DNA of 64,000 nucleotides, taken from NCBI RefSeq assembly GCF_000021745.1, contig NC_011666.1, positions 2,693,001-2,757,000 on the forward strand, read 5' to 3'. Origin of the DNA: Methylocella silvestris BL2 (GTDB taxonomy: Bacteria > Pseudomonadota > Alphaproteobacteria > Rhizobiales > Beijerinckiaceae). A program made the translations under genes and the position numbers. Of the stretch, positions 35,973 to 47,064 are shown in pieces; positions within the stretch are counted from its first letter, which is position 1, and the number at the start of each line of letters is the position of its first letter. Under the pieces are notes generated by a model. It worked only from the letters and a program-made list of their open reading frames with translations, did not search any database and had not been told where the DNA came from.

Positions 35973-36854
35973 TTACCGCGCGACGTAAGCCTTGGCGGCG
36001 GAGGCGATCACCGCCTTCTTGAAGGCGCCTTCGATCGTCACGGCGAAATTATAATGGGTCGGCGAGAAAGGGGCGGAATGGAACGGCTTGTTGGAGCGCC
36101 AGCCGACCAGAATGGCGCCGACCATCGGATCGCCCTTGTCGCCAAAAATCAGCGCGCCGCCCGAGGCGCCGTCGCCCGTCTCGCAATCGAAGGAGAATTC
36201 GCGGGTTCCCTCGTCGCCGGTCGAGAGCTGGTCGTGGAAGCCGCATTTCTCCATCGACAGCTTGCGGCCGTCGCCCCAGTCCATATGGCCGCGGGCGACG
36301 AATTCGGTCGGCGTGTTCGGGCTTTGCGCGCCGGCGAGGCCGTAGGGCGTCGCCCCGGCGACAGGACGCGTCAGCCGCGCCACCGCCCAATCATGCACCG
36401 CGGCGACCGCATAAGGGTCCTTGCTGCCGGCGACGATGGAGGCCGAATCGATCGGCGTCCGAATCTCCTTGCCGTCCACCTCGTTGACGAAGGTGCAGGT
36501 TTTCGCGCGGGGGACCCCCTGCTCGTCGAAGAAGACATGCGCCGCCGTGGTGACGAGATCGTCCGTCAGGGTCAATTGGCCGGCGCCATGCGCGGCGCCA
36601 CATTCGATGAGGCCGGATGCGGCAAATTTCTGGCGCAAATGGGCGGCGCTGAGCTTCTCTTCGGCCGCAAACGCCTCGACGGTGCGCCGGCTGTCGCGGC
36701 CAAACACCACGACTTTCTCGATTTCAGCGCCCGCGAAGGAGCGCTCCTCGCCCGACACGTCATGCGCGAGAAAAGGAGCGGCCGAAGCGGAACATGAAGC
36801 GCCAATCAGAACAAGGGAGAAGGCGGCAACCTGTTTTCGGCCTTTCGGAGTCAT
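35973..36854 (-). CDS. Secreted trypsin-like serine protease
   Basis: A 293-residue protein with an N-terminal signal peptide (KQVAAFSLVLIGASCSASAAP). The triad is visible: His in VTTAAHVFF, Asp in AAVHDWAVARL and Ser in CETGDGASGGALIF (GxSGG). Several Cys residues (CGAAHG, TCTFV, CGFHDQ, CETG) could form disulfides in the periplasm. The start at 36854 has AAGGA eight bases upstream. An in-frame extension to 37046 has no signal-like features. It resembles chymotrypsin-like S1 proteases without a PDZ domain, so it is not DegP. Confidence 0.88.
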   Translation of the reverse strand: MTPKGRKQVAAFSLVLIGASCSASAAPFLAHDVSGEERSFAGAEIEKVVVFGRDSRRTVEAFAAEEKLSAAHLRQKFAASGLIECGAAHGAGQLTLTDDLVTTAAHVFFDEQGVPRAKTCTFVNEVDGKEIRTPIDSASIVAGSKDPYAVAAVHDWAVARLTRPVAGATPYGLAGAQSPNTPTEFVARGHMDWGDGRKLSMEKCGFHDQLSTGDEGTREFSFDCETGDGASGGALIFGDKGDPMVGAILVGWRSNKPFHSAPFSPTHYNFAVTIEGAFKKAVIASAAKAYVAR

Positions 36855-37207
36855 GCCCTGATCCTTATCGTCTGACGCGTCCGCCTCACGCGGCGCCGCT
36901 AACGTCAAGCTAGCCCTTGAAAGTTGTAGGGGCGGATTGCGAACAGAAAAAGGCAAGCTGACGTTTGGGTAAAATGGGATGACAGTCCTTAATATTCGTT
37001 GAACCCCCAAAACGGCGCGATTCGCCCGAGAATCGCCCCCGCCCAAAACCCCTCCGCGACGCGCCCGCAGAGGTAAATCGACAAGCTTGCGCGAGCGTGA
37101 CGCCGCGGTGTCATGCCTCTGTTGCGCTTTTGACGCGCGTCGCGATAATCGGCGCCCCGCCTTTGCAAAGGCTCAGTCTGCGGCCTTTTCGACGGGCGGC
37201 CATCTCA
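36855..37207. other. Divergent intergenic 353 bp, nothing definite
   Basis: This is the region between the protease and the ZapE gene. It must carry promoters for both directions. No operator-like symmetry was found by eye. Confidence 0.35.
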
Positions 37208-38395
37208 ATGGGAATGAATGTGTCGGTCTCCCTTCTTACGCGTTACAAGGCCAAGATCGACGAAGGACTGATCGAGAGCGACGAGGCGCAGCGCATCGTT
37301 CTCGCCAAGCTCGACAAGCTGAGAGGCGCGCTCGAGGGCTATGAGCCCTCGCCGAAACCCTCCGGCCTGTCGCGCTTTTTCGGCGGCCGCAAACCCGAGC
37401 CTTTCGTTCCCGGCCTCTACATCTGGGGCTCCGTCGGACGCGGCAAGACGATGCTGATGGACCTCTTCTTCGAGGAGGCGCCGCCACAGCGCAAGCGCCG
37501 GAGCCATTTTCACGCCTTCATGGCCGATGTGCATGCGGCGATCTACGCCTGGCGCCAGGACGACAAGCATAAAAAGGCGAAGGGCGACGACCCGATCGCC
37601 GCCGTCGCCGATCAGATCGCCGAAAAGGCGTGGCTCCTGTGCTTCGACGAATTCCACGTCACCGACATCACCGACGCGATGATTCTGGGCCGCCTGTTCA
37701 CGGCTCTGTTCCAGCGCGGCGTCGTGATCGTTGCGACCTCCAATGTCGAGCCGATCAATCTCTATAAGGAAGGATTGAACCGGGCGCTGTTCTTGCCCTT
37801 CATCGGCCTGATCCAGGCGCGGATGGAGATCATCGAGCTTGCCGCGCGCACCGATTTCCGGCGCGAAAAGCTGGAAGGGCGGCGGACCTGGCACACGCCG
37901 GCGAATGAGCAGGCGCAGGCGGCGCTCACCGGCGCTTTCGAGGCGCTGACGGGCGCCCCGCACGGCAAGCCGATGCTGCTGCGCGTTCTCGGCCGCGCGC
38001 TGGCCGTGCCCGAGGCGCTGGCCCATGTCGGCCGCTTTTCCTTCGCCGATCTTTGCGAAGCGCCGCTCGGCCCAAGCGACTTTCTCTACATCGCGCGCTA
38101 TTTCCATACCGTGATCATCGACGACATCCCCATCATCGGGGCGCAGCGCCGCGACGTGGCCAAGCGATTCATCACTTTGATCGATACGCTCTACGACGAG
38201 CATGTGAAGCTGATCGCCTCGGCCGCGGCGGAGCCGGCGCATCTTTATGTCGGCGGCAATGGGCGCGAGCAATTCGAATTCGGCCGCACCGTCTCGCGGC
38301 TGATCGAGATGCGGTCGGCGGGCTATATGGACCTGCCGCATGGTTCGATCGCCTCGGTCGGCAGCGGCGACGCCAGCGGCCTCGTCGAGACATAA
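37208..38395 (+). CDS. zapE: ZapE/AFG1-family P-loop ATPase
   Basis: About 395 residues. Walker A is GSVGRGKTMLMDLFF and Walker B is LLCFDEFHVTDITDAMIL, followed by VATSNVEPINLYKEGLNR, all typical of AFG1/ZapE. RSHFHAFMADVHAAI and FHTVIIDDIPIIG are further family motifs. In E. coli ZapE acts at the division ring under stress; in mitochondria AFG1 helps quality control of respiratory proteins. The start is uncertain: ATGs at 37208 and 37214 are in frame, and the frame is open to 37097. It lies just upstream of the TCA operon, an order I recall as common in alphaproteobacteria. Confidence 0.88.
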   Translation: MGMNVSVSLLTRYKAKIDEGLIESDEAQRIVLAKLDKLRGALEGYEPSPKPSGLSRFFGGRKPEPFVPGLYIWGSVGRGKTMLMDLFFEEAPPQRKRRSHFHAFMADVHAAIYAWRQDDKHKKAKGDDPIAAVADQIAEKAWLLCFDEFHVTDITDAMILGRLFTALFQRGVVIVATSNVEPINLYKEGLNRALFLPFIGLIQARMEIIELAARTDFRREKLEGRRTWHTPANEQAQAALTGAFEALTGAPHGKPMLLRVLGRALAVPEALAHVGRFSFADLCEAPLGPSDFLYIARYFHTVIIDDIPIIGAQRRDVAKRFITLIDTLYDEHVKLIASAAAEPAHLYVGGNGREQFEFGRTVSRLIEMRSAGYMDLPHGSIASVGSGDASGLVET

Positions 38396-39790
<1,395 letters not shown>

Positions 39791-39898
39791 GGGAAGTCGG
39801 CGCATCGGCTTAGCCTGCGCTATTAGCACTATTTGCTTCGCTGGCGCCGCAGCGTAAGTTCCCAAAAAAAGAGGAAGCGCCTCGGGAGACGGTCCCAT

Positions 39899-41096
39899 AT
39901 GAATATCCATGAATATCAGGCCAAGGCAGTCCTGAAAGAGTTCGGCGTTCCAGTCTCGCGCGGCGTCGCGATCCTGGAAGCCGGACGACGTCGACGCCGC
40001 GATCGCGGAGCTCGGCGGCCCGGTCTTCGTCGTCAAATCGCAGATCCACGCGGGCGGACGCGGCAAGGGCCATTTCAAGGAGCCTGAAGCCGGCGAAAAA
40101 GGCGGCGTGCGCGTCGCCAAATCGCCCGAGGACGTCAAAACTAACGTCGATCAGATGCTCGGCCGGACGCTCGTCACGGTTCAGACCGGCGCCCCTGGCA
40201 AGCAGGTCAATCGGCTCTACCTCGAAGAGGGAGCCGAGATCGAGCGGGAGTTCTACGTCTCGCTCCTCGTCGACCGCGCCTCGAGCCGCCCCTCCTTCGT
40301 CGTTTCGACCGAAGGCGGCATGAATATCGAGGACGTCGCCCATGATACGCCGGAAAAGATCGTCACCTTTTCGGTCGATCCGGCGACTGGCGTCCTGCCC
40401 CATCACGGCCGCAGGCTGGCCGCCGCCCTTGGCCTCTCGGGCGATCTCGCCAAGCAAGCGGGCGCCCTGACCACAAGCCTCTATAACGCCTTCATCGCCA
40501 AGGACATGGCGATGCTCGAGATCAATCCCCTGATCATCTCCAAGGACGGCCGCATCGTCTGTCTCGACGCCAAGGTATCGTTCGATTCCAATGCGCTCTA
40601 TCGCCATCCTGATATGTTCGCGCTGCGCGACGAGACGGAAGAAGACCCCAAGGAGATCGAAGCGTCGAAGCACGATCTCAACTATATTTCGCTGTCGGGC
40701 GAAATCGGCTGCATGGTCAACGGCGCCGGCCTCGCCATGGCGACCATGGACATCATCAAGCTCTATGGCTCGGAGCCGGCGAACTTCCTCGACGTCGGCG
40801 GCGGCGCCACCAAGGAGAAGGTGACGGCGGCGTTCAAGATCATCACCGCCGACCCGCAGGTCAAAGGCATCCTCGTCAATATCTTCGGCGGCATCATGAA
40901 ATGCGACGTCATCGCCGAGGGCGTCATCGCCGCGGTGAAGGACGTCGGCCTCACCGTGCCGCTGGTGGTGCGCCTCGAGGGCACCAATGTCGAACTCGGC
41001 AAGAAGATCATCTCCTCATCGGGGCTGAATGTGATCCCGGCCGACGATCTCGACGACGCCGCCCAGAAAATCGTCGCCGCCGTCAAGAAGGCCTGA
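39899..41096 (+). pseudogene. sucC: Succinyl-CoA synthetase beta subunit, frameshifted by one base as assembled
   Basis: This is the ADP-forming succinyl-CoA ligase beta subunit. Translation from the ATG at 39899 gives [16 protein letters not shown] and runs to about residue 28 (VAILEA). It then leaves frame at 39985-39986, where one extra base (A or C) sits. From there the other frame gives the expected [13 protein letters not shown] continuation, the ATP-grasp motifs ([36 protein letters not shown]) and the normal end at 41096. The span is 3n+1; with one base removed it encodes 398 residues, the normal length. No alternative start rescues the first 70 residues. Given the intact operon around it, sequencing error is more likely than true loss. 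Confidence 0.9.
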
Positions 41097-41099
41097 CCC

Positions 41100-41984
41100 A
41101 TGTCGATCCTGCTGAAAAAAGACACCAAGATCATTTGCCAGGGCTTTACCGGCAAGAACGGCACGTTCCATTCCGAGCAGGCGATCGCCTATGGCTCGCT
41201 GATGGTCGGCGGCACTTCGCCCGGCAAGGGCGGCTCGACCCATCTCGGCCTGCCGGTGTTCGACACCGTCGATGAGGCGCGGGACGCGACTGGAGCCGAA
41301 GCCAGCGTCATCTATGTGCCCCCGCCGGGCGCCGCCGACGCCATCTGCGAGGCGATCGACGCCGAGATCCCGCTGATCGTCTGCATCACCGAGGGCATTC
41401 CCGTCGAGGATATGGTCCGGGTCAAGCGCGCGCTGTGCGGCTCCAAGTCGACGCTGATCGGGCCGAACTGCCCCGGCGTGATGACCGCCGGCGAAAGCAA
41501 GATCGGCATCATGCCCGGCAATATCTTCCAGAAGGGCTCGGTCGGCATCGTCTCGCGCTCCGGCACGCTGACCTATGAGGCGGTGTTCCAGACGACGCGC
41601 GAAAACCTCGGCCAGACGACGGCCGTTGGAATCGGCGGCGACCCGGTCAAGGGCGCCGAATTTATCGACATCCTGGACCTGTTCCTCGCCGACGACGACA
41701 CCAAATCCATCATCATGATCGGCGAGATCGGCGGCGGCGCCGAGGAAGACGCCGCCCAGTTCCTGAAGGACGCCGCCAAGCGCGGCCGCATGAAGCCGAC
41801 GGTTGGATTCATCGCCGGCCGCACCGCGCCGCCTGGACGGCGCATGGGCCATGCCGGAGCGATCATCTCCGGCGGCAAGGGCGGCGCAGAGGACAAGATT
41901 GCGGCGATGGAATCGGCCGGAATCCGCGTTTCCCCGTCGCCGGCGCGGCTCGGCGCGACGCTTGCTGAGGTGCTGCGCGGCTGA
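41100..41984 (+). CDS. sucD: Succinyl-CoA synthetase alpha subunit
   Basis: A 294-residue subunit that carries the phosphohistidine of succinyl-CoA ligase. It has the CoA-binding fold with [20 protein letters not shown], the conserved IGPNCPGV block, and active His251 in [13 protein letters not shown]. It starts three bases after the sucC stop and is translationally coupled to it. SucC and SucD together make ATP or GTP from succinyl-CoA. Confidence 0.95.
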   Translation: MSILLKKDTKIICQGFTGKNGTFHSEQAIAYGSLMVGGTSPGKGGSTHLGLPVFDTVDEARDATGAEASVIYVPPPGAADAICEAIDAEIPLIVCITEGIPVEDMVRVKRALCGSKSTLIGPNCPGVMTAGESKIGIMPGNIFQKGSVGIVSRSGTLTYEAVFQTTRENLGQTTAVGIGGDPVKGAEFIDILDLFLADDDTKSIIMIGEIGGGAEEDAAQFLKDAAKRGRMKPTVGFIAGRTAPPGRRMGHAGAIISGGKGGAEDKIAAMESAGIRVSPSPARLGATLAEVLRG

Positions 41985-42380
41985 TTGTGGCGCTCTGGCG
42001 CCGGGATTGCTCCGAAAACGCGGTATGGCGCCGCCCTCAAGGCTTTGGTAAGACTAGGACGCCGCGGAAAAGCCAAGAACCGGTTTTCTGCCCGCATTTG
42101 GCTCTAAACTCTTGAAATCGATCGCGTTGATGGTTTCGGACCAATCCAGAAATATTCACAACAGCTCAGGCGAGCGCGCCCTTGCGGCTCGCAGCTCTCA
42201 CGAGACGCTTTGGCGGCCTTCCGGCGCCGGACGTTGAATTGATTTCGACCTGAAGCGGCCGGCGGTCGCATAGGCCGCAGGACTTGTTGATCAGACGCAC
42301 GCATTCGCCCGCCGCCTCGGCTCACGCGCTGTCGCGGGGCCTGGCGGCAAGAGGCGGAGCGCATTTCGAGGACGACGCGA
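41985..42380 (+). other. 396-bp spacer between sucD and sucA
   Basis: No gene is supported. The stretch around 42066-42135 has short blocks (CCGGTTTTC, GGCTCTAAA, GATCGCGTT) that recall a dispersed alphaproteobacterial intergenic repeat, in decayed form. A secondary promoter for sucAB-lpd may lie here. Confidence 0.4.
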
Positions 42381-45300
42381 ATGGCGCGCCAGAACGGCAC
42401 AGAATCGAATGGATCGGCGGGAGGTTCTGCGGGGGGTTCGGGAGGCGCCGGCGCCGCCCGCTCCGCGTCCAACGCCGAATTCCTGCAATCTTCCTTCCTC
42501 TATGGCGGCAACGCCGCCTATGTCGAACAGCTTCAGGCGGCTTATGACGCCGACCCCAGCTCGGTCGATCCGGAGTGGCGCGCCTTTTTCGCGCAGCTGA
42601 ACGACGACCGCGCCGCGGTCGAGACCAGCGCCAACGGGCCGAGCTGGCGGTCGAAGAACTGGCCGATCGCGGCCAATGGCGAGCTGATCTCGGCGCTCGA
42701 CGGCGACTGGGGCAAAGAGCAAAAGCCCGCGCCGCGCGACGGCAAAGCCGCCCCTGGCGCCAAACCCGCCCCCGCGGCGGAGCCGGCGCCGGGCTCCGTT
42801 CCGACATCCGGCGCAGACGTCCAGCGCGCGACGCGCGATTCGGTGCGGGCCCTGATGATGATCCGCGCCTATCGCATGCGCGGCCATCTGCACGCCAATC
42901 TCGACCCGCTCGAGCTGCAGCGCCCGAACGTCACCGAGGAGCTGCATCCGGCGACCTATGGCTTCACCGAGGCCGATTACGACCGCAAGATCTTCCTCGA
43001 TCATGTGCTCGGGCTGGAATTTGCGACGATCCGCGAGATGCTGCCGATCTTGCGCCGCACCTATTGCGACACCATCGGCTTCGAATTCATGCATATTTCG
43101 GATCCGGCCGAGAAAGCCTGGATGCAGGAGCGCATCGAGGGGCCCGGCAAGGAAATCACCTTCACCCGCGAGGGCAAGCGGGCGATCCTCAACAAGCTCA
43201 TCGAGGCCGAGGGCTTCGAGAAATTCATCGACGTCAAATATACCGGCACCAAGCGCTTCGGCCTCGACGGCGGCGAATCCCTGGTTCCCGCGCTGGAACA
43301 GATCATCAAGCGCGGCGGCGCGCTCGGCGTCCGCGAAATCGTGCTCGGCATGCCGCATCGCGGCCGCCTCAACGTGCTCTCCCAGGTCATGGGCAAGCCG
43401 CATCGCGCCATTTTCCATGAATTCAAGGGCGGTTCCTATACGCCCGACGAAGTCGAGGGCTCGGGCGACGTCAAATATCATCTTGGCGCCTCCTCGGACC
43501 GCGAGTTCGATCATAATTCGGTCCATCTTTCGCTGACCGCCAACCCGTCCCATCTCGAAATCGTCGATCCGGTCGTGTTGGGCAAAGTGCGCGCCAAGCA
43601 GGACCAGCTGCATGACGTCGTCGACCGCACCAAGGTGCTGCCGCTTCTGCTGCATGGCGACGCGTCCTTCGCCGGCCAGGGCGTCATCGCCGAATGTTTC
43701 GGCCTCTCCGGCCTCAAGGGCTACCGCACCGGCGGTTCGATCCATTTCATCGTCAACAATCAGATCGGCTTCACCACATCGCCGCGCTATTCGCGCTCCT
43801 CGCCCTATCCGTCGGATACGGCGAAGATGATCGAAGCGCCGATCATCCATGTGAACGGCGACGATCCCGAAGCCGTGGTCTACGCCGCCAAGATCGCCAT
43901 CGAGTTCCGGCAGAAATTTCACAAGCCGGTCGTCGTCGACATGTTCTGCTATCGCCGGTTCGGCCACAATGAAGGCGACGAGCCGAGCTTTACGCAGCCG
44001 ATCATGTACAAGAAGATCCGCGCGCATCGCACGACGCTCGACATTTACGCCGAAAAGCTTCTGGCCGAAGGCGTCGTCGCGCCGGGCGAGATCAGCCAGC
44101 TGCAGGCGGACTGGCGCAGTCACCTCGAAGCCGAATTCGAATCCGGCAACGCCTATCAGCCGAACAAGGCGGACTGGCTCGACGGCCGCTGGTCGGGCCT
44201 GAAGCCCGCCAACGCCGGCGAAGACGACCGGCGCGGCCGCACCGGCGTCGATCCCGTGCGGCTCAAGGAGATCGGCGAGCGGCTCTGCGCCATCCCGGCC
44301 AGCTTCACCGCGCATAAGACCGTCGCTCGCCTGCTCGACAACCGGCGCAAGATGGTCGAGACGGGCAAGGGCGTCGATTGGGCGATGGCCGAGGCGCTCG
44401 CTTTCGGCACGCTGGTCGATGAAGGCCATCCGGTCCGGCTCTCCGGCCAGGACAGCGAGCGCGGCACCTTCTCGCAGCGTCATTCCGTCCTGAACGATCA
44501 GGAGACGGAGGCGCGTTATGTTCCGCTGAACCATATTCGCGACGAACAGGCCCATTACGAGGTCATCAATTCGATGCTCTCCGAAGAGGCCGTGCTCGGC
44601 TTCGAATATGGGTTTTCTCTCGCCGAGCCCAGCGCTCTGGTGCTGTGGGAGGCGCAGTTCGGCGATTTCGCCAATGGCGCGCAGGTGCTGTTCGATCAGT
44701 TCCTGTCCGCCGGCGAGCGCAAATGGCTGCGCATGTCGGGCCTCGTCTGCCTGCTGCCGCATGGCTATGAGGGGCAGGGGCCAGAACATTCCTCGGCGCG
44801 GCTCGAGCGCTTCCTGCAGATGACCGCCGAAGACAATATGCAGGTCGCCAATGTCACGACGCCGGCGAATTATTTCCATATCCTGCGCCGGCAGCTGAAG
44901 CGCGATTTCCGCAAGCCGCTGATCCTCATGACGCCGAAGTCGCTGCTGCGCCACAAGCGCGCCGTCTCCAGTTTCGACGAAATGATCATCGGCTCCTCGT
45001 TCCATCGCGTGCTGCGCGACCACGGCGAGAAATTCCCGAGCGAATACAAGATCAAGCCGGACGCCGAGATCCGCCGCGTGGTGCTCTGCACCGGCAAGGT
45101 CTATTACGATCTGCTCGAAGAGCGCGAGAAGCGCGGGATCGAGGACGTCTATCTGCTGCGCGTCGAGCAGCTCTACCCCTTCCCGCTGAAGGCGCTGGTC
45201 AATCTGCTGTCGCGCTTCAAGCAGGCCGAGGTGCTGTGGTGCCAGGAAGAGCCGAAGAACATGGGCGCCTGGAACCACGTCGATCCCTATCTCGAATGGG

Positions 45301-45437
45301 TGCTGGGACAGGTCGGGGGCAAATCATCGCGGCCGCGCTACGCCGGGCGCCCGGCGTCGGCGGCGACGGCGACCGGTCTGATGTCAAAGCACCTGGCCCA
45401 GCTGAAGGCCTTTATGGACGACGTCTATGGGCCCTGA
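42381..45437 (+). CDS. sucA: 2-oxoglutarate dehydrogenase E1 component
   Basis: A 1018-residue thiamine-diphosphate enzyme that decarboxylates 2-oxoglutarate and reductively succinylates the lipoyl group of SucB. The N-terminal segment NAEFLQSSFLYGGNAAYVEQLQ is the E2-binding region. The core has MPHRGRLNVLSQVMGKP, the ThDP site HGDASFAGQGVIAE ... NNQIGFTTSP, and a transketolase-like part with QDSERGTFSQRHSVLNDQ and LLPHGYEGQGPEHSSARLERFLQ. The first 30 residues are Gly/Ala-rich. A GAGGA stands upstream of the ATG. It is adjacent to sucB and lpd, which together form the whole complex. Confidence 0.96.
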   Translation: MARQNGTESNGSAGGSAGGSGGAGAARSASNAEFLQSSFLYGGNAAYVEQLQAAYDADPSSVDPEWRAFFAQLNDDRAAVETSANGPSWRSKNWPIAANGELISALDGDWGKEQKPAPRDGKAAPGAKPAPAAEPAPGSVPTSGADVQRATRDSVRALMMIRAYRMRGHLHANLDPLELQRPNVTEELHPATYGFTEADYDRKIFLDHVLGLEFATIREMLPILRRTYCDTIGFEFMHISDPAEKAWMQERIEGPGKEITFTREGKRAILNKLIEAEGFEKFIDVKYTGTKRFGLDGGESLVPALEQIIKRGGALGVREIVLGMPHRGRLNVLSQVMGKPHRAIFHEFKGGSYTPDEVEGSGDVKYHLGASSDREFDHNSVHLSLTANPSHLEIVDPVVLGKVRAKQDQLHDVVDRTKVLPLLLHGDASFAGQGVIAECFGLSGLKGYRTGGSIHFIVNNQIGFTTSPRYSRSSPYPSDTAKMIEAPIIHVNGDDPEAVVYAAKIAIEFRQKFHKPVVVDMFCYRRFGHNEGDEPSFTQPIMYKKIRAHRTTLDIYAEKLLAEGVVAPGEISQLQADWRSHLEAEFESGNAYQPNKADWLDGRWSGLKPANAGEDDRRGRTGVDPVRLKEIGERLCAIPASFTAHKTVARLLDNRRKMVETGKGVDWAMAEALAFGTLVDEGHPVRLSGQDSERGTFSQRHSVLNDQETEARYVPLNHIRDEQAHYEVINSMLSEEAVLGFEYGFSLAEPSALVLWEAQFGDFANGAQVLFDQFLSAGERKWLRMSGLVCLLPHGYEGQGPEHSSARLERFLQMTAEDNMQVANVTTPANYFHILRRQLKRDFRKPLILMTPKSLLRHKRAVSSFDEMIIGSSFHRVLRDHGEKFPSEYKIKPDAEIRRVVLCTGKVYYDLLEEREKRGIEDVYLLRVEQLYPFPLKALVNLLSRFKQAEVLWCQEEPKNMGAWNHVDPYLEWVLGQVGGKSSRPRYAGRPASAATATGLMSKHLAQLKAFMDDVYGP

Positions 45438-45611
45438 TCGATCAGGAGCGATTTCTTTTTGGCCAAATGGGCTCATTTGGTCGGAAAACGCTCTCGCGCG
45501 ACTTTCCCGGCGCGGCCGCTCGCCATCGAGCGGTCCGCGCCTTTTCCTCAACATATCTTCCGCTCGCGCGACGCGCGCCGCCGGACGACAGCAAGGCATG
45601 GGCGTAGGCAA

Positions 45612-46898
45612 ATGACGATCGAAATCCGAGTTCCGACCTTGGGAGAATCCGTCAGCGAGGCGACCATCGGGCGCTGGTTCAAGAAGGCGGGCGACGCGGT
45701 CAAGGCCGATGAGCCGCTGCTCGAACTCGAAACCGACAAGGTGACGCTCGAGGTCAACGCCCCCTCCGCAGGCGTGCTTGCCGAAATCATCGTCAAGGAC
45801 GGCGACACGGTCTCCGTCGGCGCTTTGCTCGGGCAGATCGCCGACTCTGGCGCCGCGCCGGCCAAGGCGGAGGCGCCCAAGGCTGACGCAAAGGCCGAAG
45901 CGCCCAAAGCCGAGGCCAAACCTGAAGCGGCCAAGGCCGACGCAAAGGCGCCCGCGGTCAAGCCAGGTCCGGACGGCAGCCTGCCGATCATGCCGCCTTC
46001 GCCGGCCGCGGCGAAAATCGCGGCCGACAAGGGCCTCGATGTCGGCGCTATCGAGGGCTCCGGCGTGCGCGGCCAGGTCCTGAAGGGCGACGTGCTGGCC
46101 AAAAGCGCGAGCCCCGCGCCAGCGCCCGTCGCTGCCCCCGCGGCGGCCACGCCCCCCGCGCCCGCACAGGCGCGAGCCCCATCGCCCGCCGCCGACGCCG
46201 ATCGCGAACAGCGCGTGCGCATGACGCGCCTGCGCCAGACCATCGCGCGCCGCCTCAAGGACGCCCAGAACACCGCGGCGATGCTGACGACCTTCAATGA
46301 GGTCGACATGACCGAGGTCATGGCGCTGCGCTCGAAATATAAGGATGTGTTCGAGAAGAAGCACGGCTCGAAGCTCGGCTTCATGGGATTCTTCGTGAAG
46401 GCCTGCGTCGGCGCGCTGAAGGAAATCCCCTCGATCAACGCCGAGATCGATGGCGACGACCTCGTCTTCAAGAATTACTACCACATCGGCATCGCCGTCG
46501 GCTCGGAGAAGGGCCTCGTCGTGCCAGTGGTGCGCGACGCCGACGGGCTCGGCCTCGCCGAGATCGAAAAATCGATCGCCGCCTATGGCAAGAAGGCGCG
46601 CGACGGCCAGCTCAAGATCGAGGAGATGCAGGGCGGCACCTTCACCATCACCAATGGCGGCATCTATGGCTCGCTGATGTCGACGCCGATCCTCAACGCG
46701 CCGCAATCGGGCATTCTTGGCATGCACAAGATCCAGGAGCGTCCGATGGCCGTCGGCGGCAAGATCGAGATCCGGCCGATGATGTATCTCGCGCTCTCCT
46801 ATGATCACCGCGTCGTCGACGGCAAGGAAGCCGTGACCTTCCTCGTGCGCGTCAAGGAAGCGCTGGAGGATCCGGCCCGGCTGGTGCTCGAAATTTAG
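45612..46898 (+). CDS. sucB: 2-oxoglutarate dehydrogenase E2, dihydrolipoyl succinyltransferase
   Basis: A 428-residue E2 subunit. It has a lipoyl domain (residues 1-80) with lipoyl Lys43 in [10 protein letters not shown] and an Ala/Pro/Lys-rich hinge. A peripheral subunit-binding domain ([33 protein letters not shown]) follows. The catalytic domain ends with [13 protein letters not shown], which contains the active His and Asp. The true start is 45612; the open frame back to 45459 lacks similarity. It transfers succinyl groups to CoA. The spacer to sucA is 174 bp. Confidence 0.95.
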   Translation: MTIEIRVPTLGESVSEATIGRWFKKAGDAVKADEPLLELETDKVTLEVNAPSAGVLAEIIVKDGDTVSVGALLGQIADSGAAPAKAEAPKADAKAEAPKAEAKPEAAKADAKAPAVKPGPDGSLPIMPPSPAAAKIAADKGLDVGAIEGSGVRGQVLKGDVLAKSASPAPAPVAAPAAATPPAPAQARAPSPAADADREQRVRMTRLRQTIARRLKDAQNTAAMLTTFNEVDMTEVMALRSKYKDVFEKKHGSKLGFMGFFVKACVGALKEIPSINAEIDGDDLVFKNYYHIGIAVGSEKGLVVPVVRDADGLGLAEIEKSIAAYGKKARDGQLKIEEMQGGTFTITNGGIYGSLMSTPILNAPQSGILGMHKIQERPMAVGGKIEIRPMMYLALSYDHRVVDGKEAVTFLVRVKEALEDPARLVLEI

Positions 46899-47029
46899 AC
46901 GCTCCTATGACGGCGGTCGCCGGCGCGGCATAGGAACAAGGACGCCCTCCCGGGCGTGCGCCGCGCTTGGCTTTCGCTCTTTCCCCAATCCCGCTCCAAT
47001 TCTTATTTGCCATCCAGTCCAAAAAGCCG

Positions 47030-47058
47030 ACCCGTTTTCCGGGATCATGCTCTAGCGA
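47030..47058 (+). repeat. Possible fragment of a dispersed intergenic repeat upstream of lpd
   Basis: The stretch contains CCCGTTTTCCGGGATCATGC followed by TCTAG. This resembles one end of a palindromic-type intergenic repeat that I recall from many Rhizobiales genomes (GATCATGCTCTA end). It sits seven bases before the lpd start. Confidence 0.3.
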
Positions 47059-47064
47059 GGCTCT

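Noticed and set aside
42291-45278. A 995-codon open frame antisense to sucA
   Set aside because: It exactly mirrors the high-GC codon pattern of sucA, has no family motifs or ribosome site, and sucA itself is unmistakable.
45433-45446. CCTGATCGATCAGG palindrome after sucA as terminator
   Set aside because: The hairpin has only five usable base pairs, overlaps the stop codon, and the operon seems to continue into sucB.
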